Positions 16,976-26,652 of a stretch of 64,000 nt of DNA are shown here, one piece after another. This DNA comes from Porphyromonas uenonis 60-3. GTDB lineage: Bacteria > Bacteroidota > Bacteroidia > Bacteroidales > Porphyromonadaceae. The DNA lies in the NCBI RefSeq assembly GCF_000174775.1, contig NZ_ACLR01000118.1, positions 1-64,000 on the forward strand, read 5' to 3'. Under the pieces are notes generated by a model. The model was not told the origin of the DNA. It did not search any database and saw only the letters and a list, made by a program, of their open reading frames with translations. The position numbers were made by a program, and so were the translations under genes. Numbering within the stretch: position 1 is the stretch's first letter; each line of letters starts with the position of its first letter.

Positions 16976-18253
16976 ATGTGTGACAAGCCTCATACGCAGC
17001 ACTGGGTCGATATAGACATCAACGACTACGACTACCCGCTCCCCGACGAGCGTATCGCAGCGCATCCGCTGGCGGAGCGTGACCAGTGCCGGCTCCTCCT
17101 GAGCGATGCTACGGGGAGGCTGGAGGACCACACCTTTGCCGAGCTACCAAAGCTACTCCCGCCCCATGCGCTCCTCATTCGTAACAATACGAGAGTCATC
17201 AAGGCGCGCATCTTCTTTGTCAAAGCCACGGGTGCCCGCATCGAGATACTCTGCTTAGATCCCTACAAACCTGTCAGCTACGAGGAAAGCTTATCTTCGC
17301 TCGGCTCATGCTCCTGGCACTGCCTCGTGGGCAACTCGAAGAAGTGGCGCCCCGAGCAAACTATCTCCTGTACACTCCCGTTAGCTGGTGGACAAACTAT
17401 CACGCTACAAGCGAATAGGGAGGCGGACACACCAGACGTAGTTACCTTCAGCTGGAGCGACGAGACCAAGAGCTTTGGCGAGATACTAGAGCTGTGCGGT
17501 CAGCTACCCATCCCTCCCTATCTCAATCGAGAGACCGAGAGCAGCGACCTCACCGACTATCAGACCGTCTACGCTCGCATTGAGGGCTCCGTGGCGGCAC
17601 CGACAGCGGGACTACATTTCACGCCAGAGCTAGATGACCAGCTCCTCGCCGAGGGGCACCGCATCACCGAGCTAACGCTCCATGTCGGTGCAGGCACCTT
17701 CCTACCCGTCAAGGGTCGTCAGGTCGCTGATCATCAGATGCACAGCGAGTATTGCAGTGTGCCGACAGCAACGCTGGAGACGCTCCTAGAGCATATCGAC
17801 AGCCCCTTTGTACCCATTGGGACAACTTCTGTACGCACCTTGGAGAGCCTCTACTGGTTTGCCGTTGCGTTGCAACAAGCAGAGCAAGAGGGCAGGGACG
17901 TGGCAGAGCCCTTTCACCTAGATCAGTGGTATAGCTACCGAATGCATCAGAGCTGTGGAGCAAGCTTGCCGTCACGTCGTGAGGCTCTAGAGATATTGCT
18001 CCGCTATGTTCGCCACAAAGGGCTTGATCGCCTTACCTTCTCCACAGCGCTACTCATTGCCCCTGGCTATCAGTATCAGATGGTAGACATCTTGGTGACC
18101 AATTTTCACCAGCCGAAGAGCACGCTCCTGCTACTCGTCTCGGCACTCATAGGACCCCACTGGCGCACGCTCTATGAGCATGCCCTTGCTGATGCGCACT
18201 ACCGCTTCCTCAGCTATGGCGACGCCTGCCTGCTCTACCGACGGGAGCTATAA
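16976..18253 (+). CDS. queA: S-adenosylmethionine:tRNA ribosyltransferase-isomerase QueA
   Basis: Protein of 425 residues, longer than the roughly 350 of E. coli QueA because of insertions between conserved blocks. Signatures include IRNNTRVIKAR, EGSVAAPTAGLHFT, LHVGAGTFLPVK and TNFHQPKSTLLLLVSA. The enzyme adds the ribosyl of SAM to preQ1 at tRNA position 34 to make epoxyqueuosine. It starts 30 bases after the PDZ gene and 45 bases before panC. The enzymes making preQ1 are not in the window. Confidence 0.95.
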   Translation: MCDKPHTQHWVDIDINDYDYPLPDERIAAHPLAERDQCRLLLSDATGRLEDHTFAELPKLLPPHALLIRNNTRVIKARIFFVKATGARIEILCLDPYKPVSYEESLSSLGSCSWHCLVGNSKKWRPEQTISCTLPLAGGQTITLQANREADTPDVVTFSWSDETKSFGEILELCGQLPIPPYLNRETESSDLTDYQTVYARIEGSVAAPTAGLHFTPELDDQLLAEGHRITELTLHVGAGTFLPVKGRQVADHQMHSEYCSVPTATLETLLEHIDSPFVPIGTTSVRTLESLYWFAVALQQAEQEGRDVAEPFHLDQWYSYRMHQSCGASLPSRREALEILLRYVRHKGLDRLTFSTALLIAPGYQYQMVDILVTNFHQPKSTLLLLVSALIGPHWRTLYEHALADAHYRFLSYGDACLLYRREL

Positions 18254-18298
18254 ATCGAAATCAAATCATACACACCCTTTTCAGCATATCACACACAA

Positions 18299-19159
18299 AT
18301 GAAAGTCATCACAACGGTTGCTGCACTACAGCAAGAACTCTCTAAGCTACGCCAAGAGAACCCCTCAGCCCGTGTCGGCCTAGTGCCTACGATGGGTGCC
18401 CTGCATGCGGGACACCTGAGTCTAGTGGCTGCTGCTAGAAAGCAGTACGACATAGTCGTCGTGTCGGTATTTGTCAATCCCACGCAGTTCAACAATCCCG
18501 AAGACCTGCGCACCTACCCCCGCAAGCCAGAGGAGGACCTAGCACGCCTGCGTGACGGTCAGGTAGACATCGCCTTCCTGCCCACCGTTGAGGAGATGTA
18601 TCCCGAGGCGGACACCCGTCAGTTTGACTTCGGCTTCCTCGGAGAGACGATGGAGGGAGCGCATCGTCCAGGACACTTCAATGGTGTAGCGCAGATCGTG
18701 AGCAAACTCTTTATGCTTGTGCAGCCCGATGGCGCTTTCTTTGGCGAAAAAGACTTCCAGCAGATAGCTATCATACGAGAGATGGTTCGCCAGCTCGCTC
18801 TGCCCGTAGAGATACACAGCTGTCCCATCATCCGCGAGGCTGACGGACTAGCGCTGAGCAGTCGCAACCTCCTCCTCACCAGCGAGCAGCGTGACGTAGC
18901 GCCACGCATCCACGACACGCTGGTAGCCAGCCAAGCGCTCATCCCTGAGCACTCGCCACGAGAAGTCGTTGACTTCGTCGTCTCACGCCTCGCAGAGCAT
19001 CCGCTCCTGCGTCCAGAGTACTATCAGATCGTCGATGGCAAGACGCTTCGTCCCCTCGAGTCGTGGAGCGATAGCAGCGACCCCGTCGGCTGCATCGTCT
19101 GCTACTGTGGCGAGGTTCGTCTCATCGACAACATTCACTACAAGACCTCAGCCAACTAG
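18299..19159 (+). CDS. panC: Pantothenate synthetase
   Basis: Protein of 286 residues. The nucleotidyltransferase signature PTMGALHAGHLSLV (30-43), FVNPTQFNNPEDL and FGEKDFQQ are diagnostic. The enzyme condenses pantoate with beta-alanine using ATP in coenzyme A synthesis. panB and panD are not nearby. It is the last gene of the plus-strand run; the following intergenic space holds a dyad array and a hairpin before the convergent porN. Confidence 0.96.
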   Translation: MKVITTVAALQQELSKLRQENPSARVGLVPTMGALHAGHLSLVAAARKQYDIVVVSVFVNPTQFNNPEDLRTYPRKPEEDLARLRDGQVDIAFLPTVEEMYPEADTRQFDFGFLGETMEGAHRPGHFNGVAQIVSKLFMLVQPDGAFFGEKDFQQIAIIREMVRQLALPVEIHSCPIIREADGLALSSRNLLLTSEQRDVAPRIHDTLVASQALIPEHSPREVVDFVVSRLAEHPLLRPEYYQIVDGKTLRPLESWSDSSDPVGCIVCYCGEVRLIDNIHYKTSAN

Positions 19160-19227
19160 CTGACTAACCTACATACGTATCGATAGGGGCGGACCTCGCG
19201 GGGTTCACCCCTTTTTTCAGCGTCCTT

Positions 19228-19363
19228 TGAGCTAACTATCAGTACCACTTGGGTGAAACTTTTCTTCCATCCAGGTGAAACTCCAGTTTCATGGGAATGA
19301 AACTCTAGTTTCATACGGGAGAAACTCTAGTTTCATACGGGAGAAACTCTAGTTTCATCAAGA
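19228..19363 (-). repeat. Class 2 dyad array with conserved 32-bp flank
   Basis: Units begin at 19255 (degenerate), 19277, 19299, 19321 and 19343, exactly 22 bp apart. Dyads read GAAACTCCAGTTTC or GAAACTCTAGTTTC. On the minus strand the spacers read TCCCGTAT, matching the orientation of the array at 7629. The 32 bases at 19228-19259 recur without mismatch as the reverse complement at 54340-54371, next to another class 2 array. Confidence 0.95.
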
Positions 19364-19398
19364 AGCGTCGCTGGAAGGGTGGGGGAATAGACAAAGAT

Positions 19399-19434
19399 AG
19401 AGGGCTGAGTCCGTTGTGATGGACCCAGCCCTCT
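19399..19434. terminator. Terminator hairpin between panC and porN
   Basis: Arms AGAGGGCTGAGTCC and GGACCCAGCCCTCT around 8 bases, between convergent genes. T-runs on both sides are weak. Confidence 0.55.
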
Positions 19435-19458
19435 TGTGTTTGGTTGGCGACTTAGTCG

Positions 19459-20664
19459 CTAGAAGCGGTTGCGTACGGAGCGTGTGGTAGTACTCTTCGA
19501 CTGCTTCGGTTGCTCTGCCTTGGCAGCTTTGGGAGTAGCCTTCTTGGTGGTGCGACTCTTCTTCTTCGCTTTGGTCACCTTGGCTGCTTTACGTTGGCTC
19601 TTGCCCTCGCGAAGCTCTTGTGAGCGACGGGCACGGGCTGTGTCAAGCTCACTGTCGTCCTCGCCGTCACGTCCCTCCTGAAGGTCGCTATCGCTAGCCT
19701 CTGGTTTGGTGTACTCGGTGCCGTAGAGGCTCTCCTCAAACTGCTTGAGCTCGCCCTCGATCTGGTTGCTGAAGGCTTGACGCGCAGCCATCGCAGTCGA
19801 GTCGCTCATCTCGCTATTGAGCTCAGCGGTCTCACCGCCTAGCGTCATCGAGATCTGTCCGCGGTACAGGTTGAGACTGAAGAAGTCGTCCATCGTGGCG
19901 GTCGTGGCGTTATTCTTGGTCGAGAGCATGATAGGTTGCTGCGAGAGGTAGGGCTGCACGTCGGAGTACTTGACCCAAAAGAGCGGTATGCGCACGCTAC
20001 CCTCCATCGATATCTCGTCGTCCATCACGGGGCAGATCGCTATGATCTGACTGCTCACGTCGCTGGTCTTGACATCGTAGTAGTACTCCTCCTTGACATA
20101 GTAGTTGTGTATAGACTGCGTGGGGATGTCTACGGGGAGGATCTTGAAGGCCCGGTTGCCCGTCTGGCTGGGGTCTTTGTCATATACGATGCCAAAGCGG
20201 TCGAGGAAGTCTTCAAAGCGTAGCTGTCGCTCTGGAGTTAGGTTTTCGTAGCCTAGGTCTTCGTACTCATAGACGGTGATGCTCCCGTCGTTGAAGCGCT
20301 TGAAGAGGAGCGAGAAGAGGCTCTGCAACTGTCCCGACGGACGTACAGGACGGAAGATAGGAGCATTGGCGAGGCTGTCTATCGAGAGCTGTCGGTAGAT
20401 GACTCGGCGCCAGGGGGCTGTCTCGGTATCTTTGACCTGCTGGTCGGCGTAGTTCTTGGCGCGTATGGAGACGCCATCGGTCTGTGTCTCCTGCTCCTTC
20501 TGAGCGCGTCGCTGACGTGCCGTGGGGCGCTGACGTGGTAGCTCCGTGGCAACTCGTGTTGAGTCAGTAGTGGTGGCGGAGAGCGGGTCAAAGTTTTGCG
20601 CCTCAGCGGTCAGTGTGAGCGTGAGGGCTAGGAGCACTATGAGTATAGACTGGATGCGTTGCAT
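19459..20664 (-). CDS. porN: Type IX secretion system protein PorN/GldN
   Basis: Protein of 401 residues. The N-terminus is a signal peptide (MQRIQSILIVLLALTLTLTAEA), followed by a GldN/PorN domain with YRQLSIDSLANAPIFRPVRPS and FEDFLDRFGIVYDKDPSQ. The last 80 residues are a lysine-rich, probably disordered tail (KAAKVTKAKKKSRTTKKATPK). In P. gingivalis PorN forms periplasmic rings with the lipoprotein PorK. It is the last gene of porP-K-L-M-N and lies 38 bases after porM. Confidence 0.93.
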   Translation of the reverse strand: MQRIQSILIVLLALTLTLTAEAQNFDPLSATTTDSTRVATELPRQRPTARQRRAQKEQETQTDGVSIRAKNYADQQVKDTETAPWRRVIYRQLSIDSLANAPIFRPVRPSGQLQSLFSLLFKRFNDGSITVYEYEDLGYENLTPERQLRFEDFLDRFGIVYDKDPSQTGNRAFKILPVDIPTQSIHNYYVKEEYYYDVKTSDVSSQIIAICPVMDDEISMEGSVRIPLFWVKYSDVQPYLSQQPIMLSTKNNATTATMDDFFSLNLYRGQISMTLGGETAELNSEMSDSTAMAARQAFSNQIEGELKQFEESLYGTEYTKPEASDSDLQEGRDGEDDSELDTARARRSQELREGKSQRKAAKVTKAKKKSRTTKKATPKAAKAEQPKQSKSTTTRSVRNRF

Positions 20665-20702
20665 AGTATAGTGAGATGGGTCTATTCTTAAAGCTGTGAA
20701 GA

Positions 20703-22253
20703 CTATCGTACGATTACTTCGATGGCTGGGATCTGTCGCTCGATCCCGTCGGGACCACGAGCAGTCACTTCGCTTACGAAGAAGCGCTTACCCTTTGCCA
20801 TATTGCGGATCTTGTCTCGCTGTCTAGCGGAGAAAGTGGGGCCATTGGACACCTCGGGGATAACGCCACCGACAGAGTCAAAGAAGAGGAGCTGGAAGCG
20901 CACTACCTGGTAGGGCACGTCTAGCAGATCGTCGTCAATAGCAGCTCCGATACCGTTGGCAGTGAGGAGGTCACGCTTGGCGATGCGCCCGCCCTTAAAG
21001 CGTTTGGTCGCTCCATTGGCATCGGTGTACTGTATATAAGGGAGTGGATCGGGGAGAGCTCGTACACGTAGCGAGGTCTCGGCCATCTTGAGGTTTCGAC
21101 CGTCAGCCTGCTTGGCCATAACGGTGATGACGGCGGGAGTGCCTATCTTAGCGGGCTTAGCCATCCAGCTGTTGCCTTTGCGGGTGAGCGTTCCGTTGGT
21201 CATCGTGGCGGTCACATTTTGCGAGGGGACACCAGGCACGGCAATACTAATTGGGTTGTTGATGCCCGCATAGAGGACATTCATCATGGTAGGAGCGACC
21301 GTCGCAAAAGGCTCGGTGACATAGTACTCCGACTGGAAAGGCTGCTTGACAGCGGTGCCGTCGGGAAGCTCTGTCTCGATGTATCCTGAGATGGGGAAGG
21401 TACCTGCTTTGGTCGCTGTGACACGGTAAATGCCCCCAGCGCTCTCAGGAAGGGTGGTGCCATTGACCACAATCTTGGGAACTCGTGTCGAGTCGTAGCT
21501 GGAGAGGACGATGCTCGCCTCGTACTGGCTACCCTGCATGACGAGCTGACTGCGTGGGATCACTTGCGCAGCAATCTTATTGACGCGGAGGTCGCCACTG
21601 TCGATGTTTTGGACAAGGTCATTCAGTACATCGCCCTCGACGGAGCGTATGTCGCTCTGAAGTTTCGTGAGCATCGTGAGCGAGGCAATGGTGGGGATAT
21701 TCTCAAAGATCTGCTGCTCCCAGCTGAGCCCTCCCGAACGCTCCGTGCTGAGCATCTCAGAGATATGCTCACGACGGCTGTCGCTACGAACCATCTGCGT
21801 GGTGTATGTACGGAAGGCCTCAATCGACTCGCGTAGCTTAGCGCCTCGCCGAGTGATGGGATTGAGCATGACGGTAGTGGGGGCATTCATATCGTCCTTG
21901 CGAGCCACATCGTTGGGATTGGCATCCTTACCGTCAGCCTCTTGAGCTATGAGGAGGCGCAACTGGTCTATCTCGTTGTAGAGCGAGTCTGCATAGGCGG
22001 TGAGCGCTAGCCCTTTGCGATACCAGGGCTCTGCTTTGCTAGGGTTTTTGGCATAAGCAGCTGAGAGCCCCTTCATGATATTGTCATTGCTCTGCTGAGC
22101 TCCCTCGATGGTGTTCGTCAGACTGCGCTCCACGAGGACAAAGCCCGAGAGCACCTCCGAGGAGACATTGAGTGCTACCATCGCAATGAAGACGAGGTAC
22201 ATCAGATTGATCATCTTCTGCCTATTGCGGTTGCCACTGCTTCCTGCTGCCAT
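20703..22253 (-). CDS. porM: Type IX secretion system motor protein PorM/GldM
   Basis: Protein of 516 residues with one N-terminal membrane helix (about 13-33, [20 protein letters not shown]), the conserved start of PorM/GldM. The rest is periplasmic: a helical first domain and repeated beta domains (for example around [20 protein letters not shown]). PorM binds PorL in the membrane and spans the periplasm to contact the PorKN ring. It is 54 bases downstream of porL. Length and order match the P. gingivalis locus. Confidence 0.96.
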   Translation of the reverse strand: MAAGSSGNRNRQKMINLMYLVFIAMVALNVSSEVLSGFVLVERSLTNTIEGAQQSNDNIMKGLSAAYAKNPSKAEPWYRKGLALTAYADSLYNEIDQLRLLIAQEADGKDANPNDVARKDDMNAPTTVMLNPITRRGAKLRESIEAFRTYTTQMVRSDSRREHISEMLSTERSGGLSWEQQIFENIPTIASLTMLTKLQSDIRSVEGDVLNDLVQNIDSGDLRVNKIAAQVIPRSQLVMQGSQYEASIVLSSYDSTRVPKIVVNGTTLPESAGGIYRVTATKAGTFPISGYIETELPDGTAVKQPFQSEYYVTEPFATVAPTMMNVLYAGINNPISIAVPGVPSQNVTATMTNGTLTRKGNSWMAKPAKIGTPAVITVMAKQADGRNLKMAETSLRVRALPDPLPYIQYTDANGATKRFKGGRIAKRDLLTANGIGAAIDDDLLDVPYQVVRFQLLFFDSVGGVIPEVSNGPTFSARQRDKIRNMAKGKRFFVSEVTARGPDGIERQIPAIEVIVR

Positions 22254-22307
22254 AATGCCTAGATTGTATTAGATGAATAGCTATCGAGTAGGTGAGGGGA
22301 GAGCGAT

Positions 22308-23342
22308 CTACTCTTGTGGCTCTTGTGGTGCGCCCGCATTGCGTGGTGCTTGATAGGGCTGAGAGGCATAGTAGTCGGGACGTGCCGAGGGGTACTCCTG
22401 CCGTGGAGCGTAGTAACTAGGCTCGTAGCCTCCCTGATAAGGACGACCCGCCATGCCAGGGGCTCCCATATTGACCGTCAGCGCCTCCAGAATGCGAGCG
22501 TAGACACGGTTTAGCTCAGAGAGCTGCATGGTCAAGCGCTCATTTTGCGTGCGGAAGGTGGTACTGTCGATAGCGGAGTCTTGGTACATATTCTTAATAT
22601 GCTCCAGCCCTTGGTTGATCTGGTCAATGGTAGCGACCTGGCCTGTGATACTAGCCAGCTGCGACTCGTAGATCTGGTTGAGACGAGCCAAATGCTGCGA
22701 GGTCGTGTCCATCTGCATCTGATACTCGACGGCGCTCTCACCGAGGGTGCGCCCGTCTTGCTGCATAGCGACCCACTGATCAGTCATTTGTTGAGAAAGC
22801 TCGCCCAGTCGGCTGAGCTGCGAGGCGGCATTGGCTAGCTGATCGATGGCTGCGGAGAGACGCTCCACTTGAACTTCCGAAGCTGGTGCACCGTAACCAC
22901 CCTCAGGGGCAACGTAACCCGCCTGAGCTTGAGGCTGAGGAGCGTAACTGCTAGGTTGCTCGTAGTGTTGCTCCTCTGGATAGGCGTAAGAGGGCGCTGG
23001 CGCTGCAGCTGCCTCCTGAGCTTTGCGGAGGAGGTACTGACGGCGAGCCTCCATCTCCTGCTTGTCCATCGGGTTCTTAGAGTCTAGCTCAGGAAAGACC
23101 TGCTCCCACTGGTAATGCTCCTCAGGCTGCTCGAAGCCTGAGATGAAGAAGACGAGAAACTCGGTAATCATACCGATGAAAAGCATCTCATTGCCGAAGG
23201 GGAGGTGGAGCAACTTAAAGAGAGCTCCGAGGATTACCACTGCGGCACCCCAGCTGTATGCGAAGTTGAGCACTCTGCGCCCTTTCTTGCTGGAGAGATA
23301 CATCTCCAGCCCATTCTTGTAGCGTCTATATTTCTTTGCCAT
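22308..23342 (-). CDS. porL: Type IX secretion system motor protein PorL/GldL
   Basis: Protein of 344 residues. Two helices lie at about 28-45 and 53-70. Lys43 and Glu61 sit in these helices where GldL/PorL carries charged residues used for proton flow (family knowledge; exact residue equivalence inferred). The cytoplasmic remainder is coiled-coil-like (VERLSAAIDQLANAASQLSR and following) and ends in a Tyr/Pro/Gln-rich tail. PorL forms the pentameric motor around PorM. The gene is in the porP-K-L-M-N operon. Confidence 0.95.
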   Translation of the reverse strand: MAKKYRRYKNGLEMYLSSKKGRRVLNFAYSWGAAVVILGALFKLLHLPFGNEMLFIGMITEFLVFFISGFEQPEEHYQWEQVFPELDSKNPMDKQEMEARRQYLLRKAQEAAAAPAPSYAYPEEQHYEQPSSYAPQPQAQAGYVAPEGGYGAPASEVQVERLSAAIDQLANAASQLSRLGELSQQMTDQWVAMQQDGRTLGESAVEYQMQMDTTSQHLARLNQIYESQLASITGQVATIDQINQGLEHIKNMYQDSAIDSTTFRTQNERLTMQLSELNRVYARILEALTVNMGAPGMAGRPYQGGYEPSYYAPRQEYPSARPDYYASQPYQAPRNAGAPQEPQE

Positions 23343-23395
23343 GAGTCTATCTATCTGAAGGGTAAAGCCGTCGTTAGGGCTATCTGTTGCGTTGC

Positions 23396-24910
23396 TTATT
23401 TGGAGTTGTTGATGATGCTACGCACACAGCGGAAGCCGATGTAAGAGTGCGCCTCATCTTGTGGCGCGTAGATGCGTCTTGTGGACTTGATGAAGCGGAG
23501 GACGTCCTTCCACGAGCCACCCTTGGCGACCTTGCGCCGTAGCATCGTGTTGTCCTCGCGAGCTGCGTTGTAGCGCATCTGCGGATTGACATCGTCCATC
23601 ATCTCGTAGCTAGAGACGAAGTAGCTCGAGCTAGTCCACTCCGCTACGTTGCCCGCCATATCGTAGAGCCCGTAGTCATTGGGCGAGAAAGTACTCACCT
23701 GCGAAGTGATCACCTGTCCGTCGGCTGCGTAATCTCCCTCGAAAGGCTTGAAGTTTGCCAAGAAGCAGACATCCTCCGAATCTAGGTCTTCGCTATTCCA
23801 CGGGTACTTCGTATTCGTCCGTCCAGCACGCGCTGCGTACTCCCACTCCGCCTCTGTGGGCAGTCTAAACTCAGGGATGACGGCTCCATTGGGGAGGTTC
23901 AATCCCTTGCGATAGTTGTCCGTGCGCCAGTGACAGAAAGCGGTCGCTTGCTCCCACGAGACACCCACCACGGGGTGATTGTCGTAGCGAGGGTGGTTGA
24001 AGTAAGTGCGAGTGTAGATCTCATTCTTAGAGTTGGGGTAGTCGTTGACCCAGACCGTTTCGTCGGGATAGATCGCCACGATGTAGGTATTGAGGAAGTC
24101 GTACTCACTAGCGAGCTGACGTGTGATCGTCTCACGGATCACCTCGCCACGGTCATTGACGTAAGCTGTGTCCTTAGAAATCATCACTGGTTCCTGAACA
24201 CCCTTGCTGGCGCGCACATCCTTTTGTAAGTTGTTGCGGTAGAGCGCCGCTGCGTGGTAGTCGTAGACCTCATACTTGTAGAGCATCTGCTTAGGATCGA
24301 GCTTACGCTCGCCCGTCACGGGGTTCGTGTAGTAGACGCTCTCCATCGCCTCCAGCTCCTGCTCTAGTGCACGCTTAGGATTGGGCAGTGGCTGAGACCA
24401 GTCTAGATAAGGCTTGACAGGATCCCCATACTTGTCCGTGGTAATCTTGTAAAGCGGGTTACCTCCGTATAGCGGGTCTGCAAGGCGCTCGCGAATGATC
24501 GAGTCGCGCACATAGAAGACGAACTGTCTCCACTGCGCATTTGTCACCTCCGTCTGATCCATCCAGAAGGCATCTACCGAGATAGCTTTGTACTCAGCGG
24601 GGAGTCCCCACACCGTGTCCGCATCGCGCTCGCCCAGTACGATATGTCCTTGCGGTACTTGCACCATGCCATAGGGGGCTGGCTCGCTCCACGAGGAGAG
24701 CCCCACGCCCACCAGCTCGGCACTCACGCCAGAGCCACGCTTGGGAGCGCAGCCCACCATGCTCAGCACGGAGATGAAGAGTAAGAGTAGTGCCAAAGCA
24801 CCTAGTAGGGGCAAGGCTCCAGCTCTGATTCTGGTCCTAAGCCTTTGTGCGGAACGTGCGTCATGCGCGCTCTCGGATGGACTGCAGTATGTCGGCAAAG
24901 CTTCTTTCAT
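23396..24910 (-). CDS. porK: Type IX secretion system lipoprotein PorK/GldK
   Basis: Protein of 504 residues of the formylglycine-generating-enzyme-like GldK family. LSMVGC puts the lipidated Cys at residue 54, after an unusually long 30-residue basic n-region; no later start precedes the hydrophobic core. Signatures include MVQVPQGHIVLGE, DAFWMDQTEVTNAQWRQFV, RLPTEAEWEYAARAG, and DMAGNVAEWTSS. In GldK/PorK the FGE fold is structural, forming the outer-membrane-attached ring with PorN. It lies 47 bases after porP. Confidence 0.96.
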   Translation of the reverse strand: MKEALPTYCSPSESAHDARSAQRLRTRIRAGALPLLGALALLLLFISVLSMVGCAPKRGSGVSAELVGVGLSSWSEPAPYGMVQVPQGHIVLGERDADTVWGLPAEYKAISVDAFWMDQTEVTNAQWRQFVFYVRDSIIRERLADPLYGGNPLYKITTDKYGDPVKPYLDWSQPLPNPKRALEQELEAMESVYYTNPVTGERKLDPKQMLYKYEVYDYHAAALYRNNLQKDVRASKGVQEPVMISKDTAYVNDRGEVIRETITRQLASEYDFLNTYIVAIYPDETVWVNDYPNSKNEIYTRTYFNHPRYDNHPVVGVSWEQATAFCHWRTDNYRKGLNLPNGAVIPEFRLPTEAEWEYAARAGRTNTKYPWNSEDLDSEDVCFLANFKPFEGDYAADGQVITSQVSTFSPNDYGLYDMAGNVAEWTSSSYFVSSYEMMDDVNPQMRYNAAREDNTMLRRKVAKGGSWKDVLRFIKSTRRIYAPQDEAHSYIGFRCVRSIINNSK

Positions 24911-24957
24911 AGCTTCTAAGTTGTTTCAGAGTTCTATTTAATAGTGAGACGCATAGG

Positions 24958-26013
24958 CTAGAGAAGTCGGATACTCTTGTAGCTGTTGGTCCCTTTCTTG
25001 TGGCTAGACATCGGGAGTGCATAGGTTATCACCAGTTCGTGACTGCCCCAGTTGCCCCTCGCCAACTGACTCGTAGGCATCTCAAAGAGGTAACCCACGT
25101 GACACTTGCCAAAGAGCGCTCCCAGCCGTAGCCCCGCAGCTTGCAAAGGTCGGTACATCAGACCAGCCTCCCATCGCTGAGCCAAGCGTACGTCTAGGTT
25201 GACATCCACCCGCCACGACGTTAAGTTTGTCGAGGCAAATAGCGAGGGGTGCCACGATAATAACGCACCCCGTGGTGTAATATTGTACCCACAGACCGCA
25301 TTGATATGTATCGGCACTTTCTGATAGTAGAGCCTATCGAGCGTGATGCGCGGCACCGTGAGGTGACGCCCCGAGAAGCCGATGAAGTACCGAGGCGTGT
25401 GCCATAGGACTCCTGCTGAGAGGTCAAAGGTGCGCCCCGATACGGGTGTTTGTGGTAGCGAAGGGTCATTTGGCGTCATCGCTCCGCCGTCTGGTATGTG
25501 CGCCTTGGTGCCGTCATATAGGAGGTTGATCATGCCTAGACCCGTGCCGATGGAGAGGATTTTGTCGCCCTTCCAGCGAAGCTGAAAAGCATACTCCGCC
25601 TGCGCCTCTGTGCGGGTGAAGAGTCCAGCACGCTGCGCTGCGACCACCACGCCCACACCGTGGTAACTCTTGCCCCACTGCTGCTCCGTATGAGCCGAGA
25701 CAAAAAGGTTAGCCGGTGCCCCCTCTATGCCGATCCACTGCTGATGATAAGCAGCTGTCAGGAGCAGATCTTTCTGCAAGCCGATCGCTGCTGGATTGTA
25801 GTAGTTTTGTAGTCGTCGGTAGTCCGAGAAGAGCGGATCCACCTGCGCCAGCGAACGCATCGGCAACCAGCAAGCCACAATAAGCAGACATAGCAATAGC
25901 CTCCCGAGAGACTTACGCACCCACCTCTCCGTAGCGCATACGCCCCCCTCCGACTGGTGCTCTCTTGGCGCAAGCCGTATAGCGCAGATCCGAAGTGGGC
26001 GCGTCTCTTTCAT
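24958..26013 (-). CDS. porP: PorP/SprF family type IX secretion membrane protein
   Basis: Protein of 351 residues. A hydrophobic signal (about 33-56, SLGRLLLCLLIVACWLPMRSLAQ) precedes DPLFSDYRRLQNYYNPAAIG, the characteristic start of mature PorP/SprF. The rest is beta-strand-rich and typical of an outer-membrane barrel. PorP in P. gingivalis is required for T9SS and PorP-type proteins bind B-type sorting substrates. The N-terminal 30 residues before the signal are unusual, so a later start is possible, though no internal ATG was obvious. It is first in the operon. Confidence 0.92.
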   Translation of the reverse strand: MKETRPLRICAIRLAPREHQSEGGVCATERWVRKSLGRLLLCLLIVACWLPMRSLAQVDPLFSDYRRLQNYYNPAAIGLQKDLLLTAAYHQQWIGIEGAPANLFVSAHTEQQWGKSYHGVGVVVAAQRAGLFTRTEAQAEYAFQLRWKGDKILSIGTGLGMINLLYDGTKAHIPDGGAMTPNDPSLPQTPVSGRTFDLSAGVLWHTPRYFIGFSGRHLTVPRITLDRLYYQKVPIHINAVCGYNITPRGALLSWHPSLFASTNLTSWRVDVNLDVRLAQRWEAGLMYRPLQAAGLRLGALFGKCHVGYLFEMPTSQLARGNWGSHELVITYALPMSSHKKGTNSYKSIRLL

Positions 26014-26089
26014 CCTAGGTGGTGTGTAGTCATAAGCTAATAGCTATGCAGAGAGTCTCTGATTATGAGTCAGGGGCTATAGTGGCGAA

Positions 26090-26311
26090 CTAGTACTCCT
26101 CCTCGTTGAAGAAGAAGTCCTCCTTGCTAGGGTAGTCTGGCCATATATCCTCAATGGTCTCGTACTCCTCGCCCTCGTCCTCAATCTCCTCAAGGTTTTC
26201 GATCACTTCGATGGGCGCACCCGAGCGCTGAGCATAGTCGATAAGCTCATCCTTGGTAGCGGGCCAAGGAGCATCCTCCAGCTTTGAGGCCAATTCTAAC
26301 GTCCAGTACAT
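26090..26311 (-). CDS. DUF2795 domain-containing protein
   Basis: Small acidic protein of 73 residues, MYWTLELASKLEDAPWPATK at its start, then DELIDYAQRSGAP and a very acidic tail ending IWPDYPSKEDFFFNEEEY. Short proteins of nearly this sequence are common in Bacteroidales and fall in DUF2795; no function is known. The start at 26311 was chosen because conservation begins at MYWTLE; the frame runs on upstream to 26389 with unlike sequence. A candidate -7 box lies at 26431-26438. Confidence 0.75.
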   Translation of the reverse strand: MYWTLELASKLEDAPWPATKDELIDYAQRSGAPIEVIENLEEIEDEGEEYETIEDIWPDYPSKEDFFFNEEEY

Positions 26312-26430
26312 AGTAAGTCTATATAAGTGGTTATATAATAAGGTGTATCCTATCGGACAAAACGGCCGTGTCGCTCGATTATTGCACACTTCCGCCGACT
26401 TGCCCCAATAGGTAGTCTCCTACGAGCGTG

Positions 26431-26438
26431 CAAATATA
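26431..26438 (-). promoter_or_regulatory. Candidate -7 promoter box for the DUF2795 gene
   Basis: TATATTTG on the minus strand, about 120 bases upstream of the ATG. Confidence 0.4.
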
Positions 26439-26652
26439 GACAACCTAGACCACATTTACAACTCTTCAGATTCCTAAATCCGAAAATATTACGACCAGCC
26501 CGCAGGAAAGTATGAGACGGGTAGCCCCGTGTACGGGCACACGGCTAGTGTCTAGCGGGAGGGCACCCGTTGTATCAAAGGTTACAGCGGCGTGGTTTTA
26601 ATGGGGACGTACGCACGACCGTATCTTCCGTCAAAGGTTGCCCGTACGAGCT

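Noticed and set aside
18289-18942. Minus-strand frames opposite panC
   Set aside because: Codon shadows of a well-conserved gene; no similarity or start signals.
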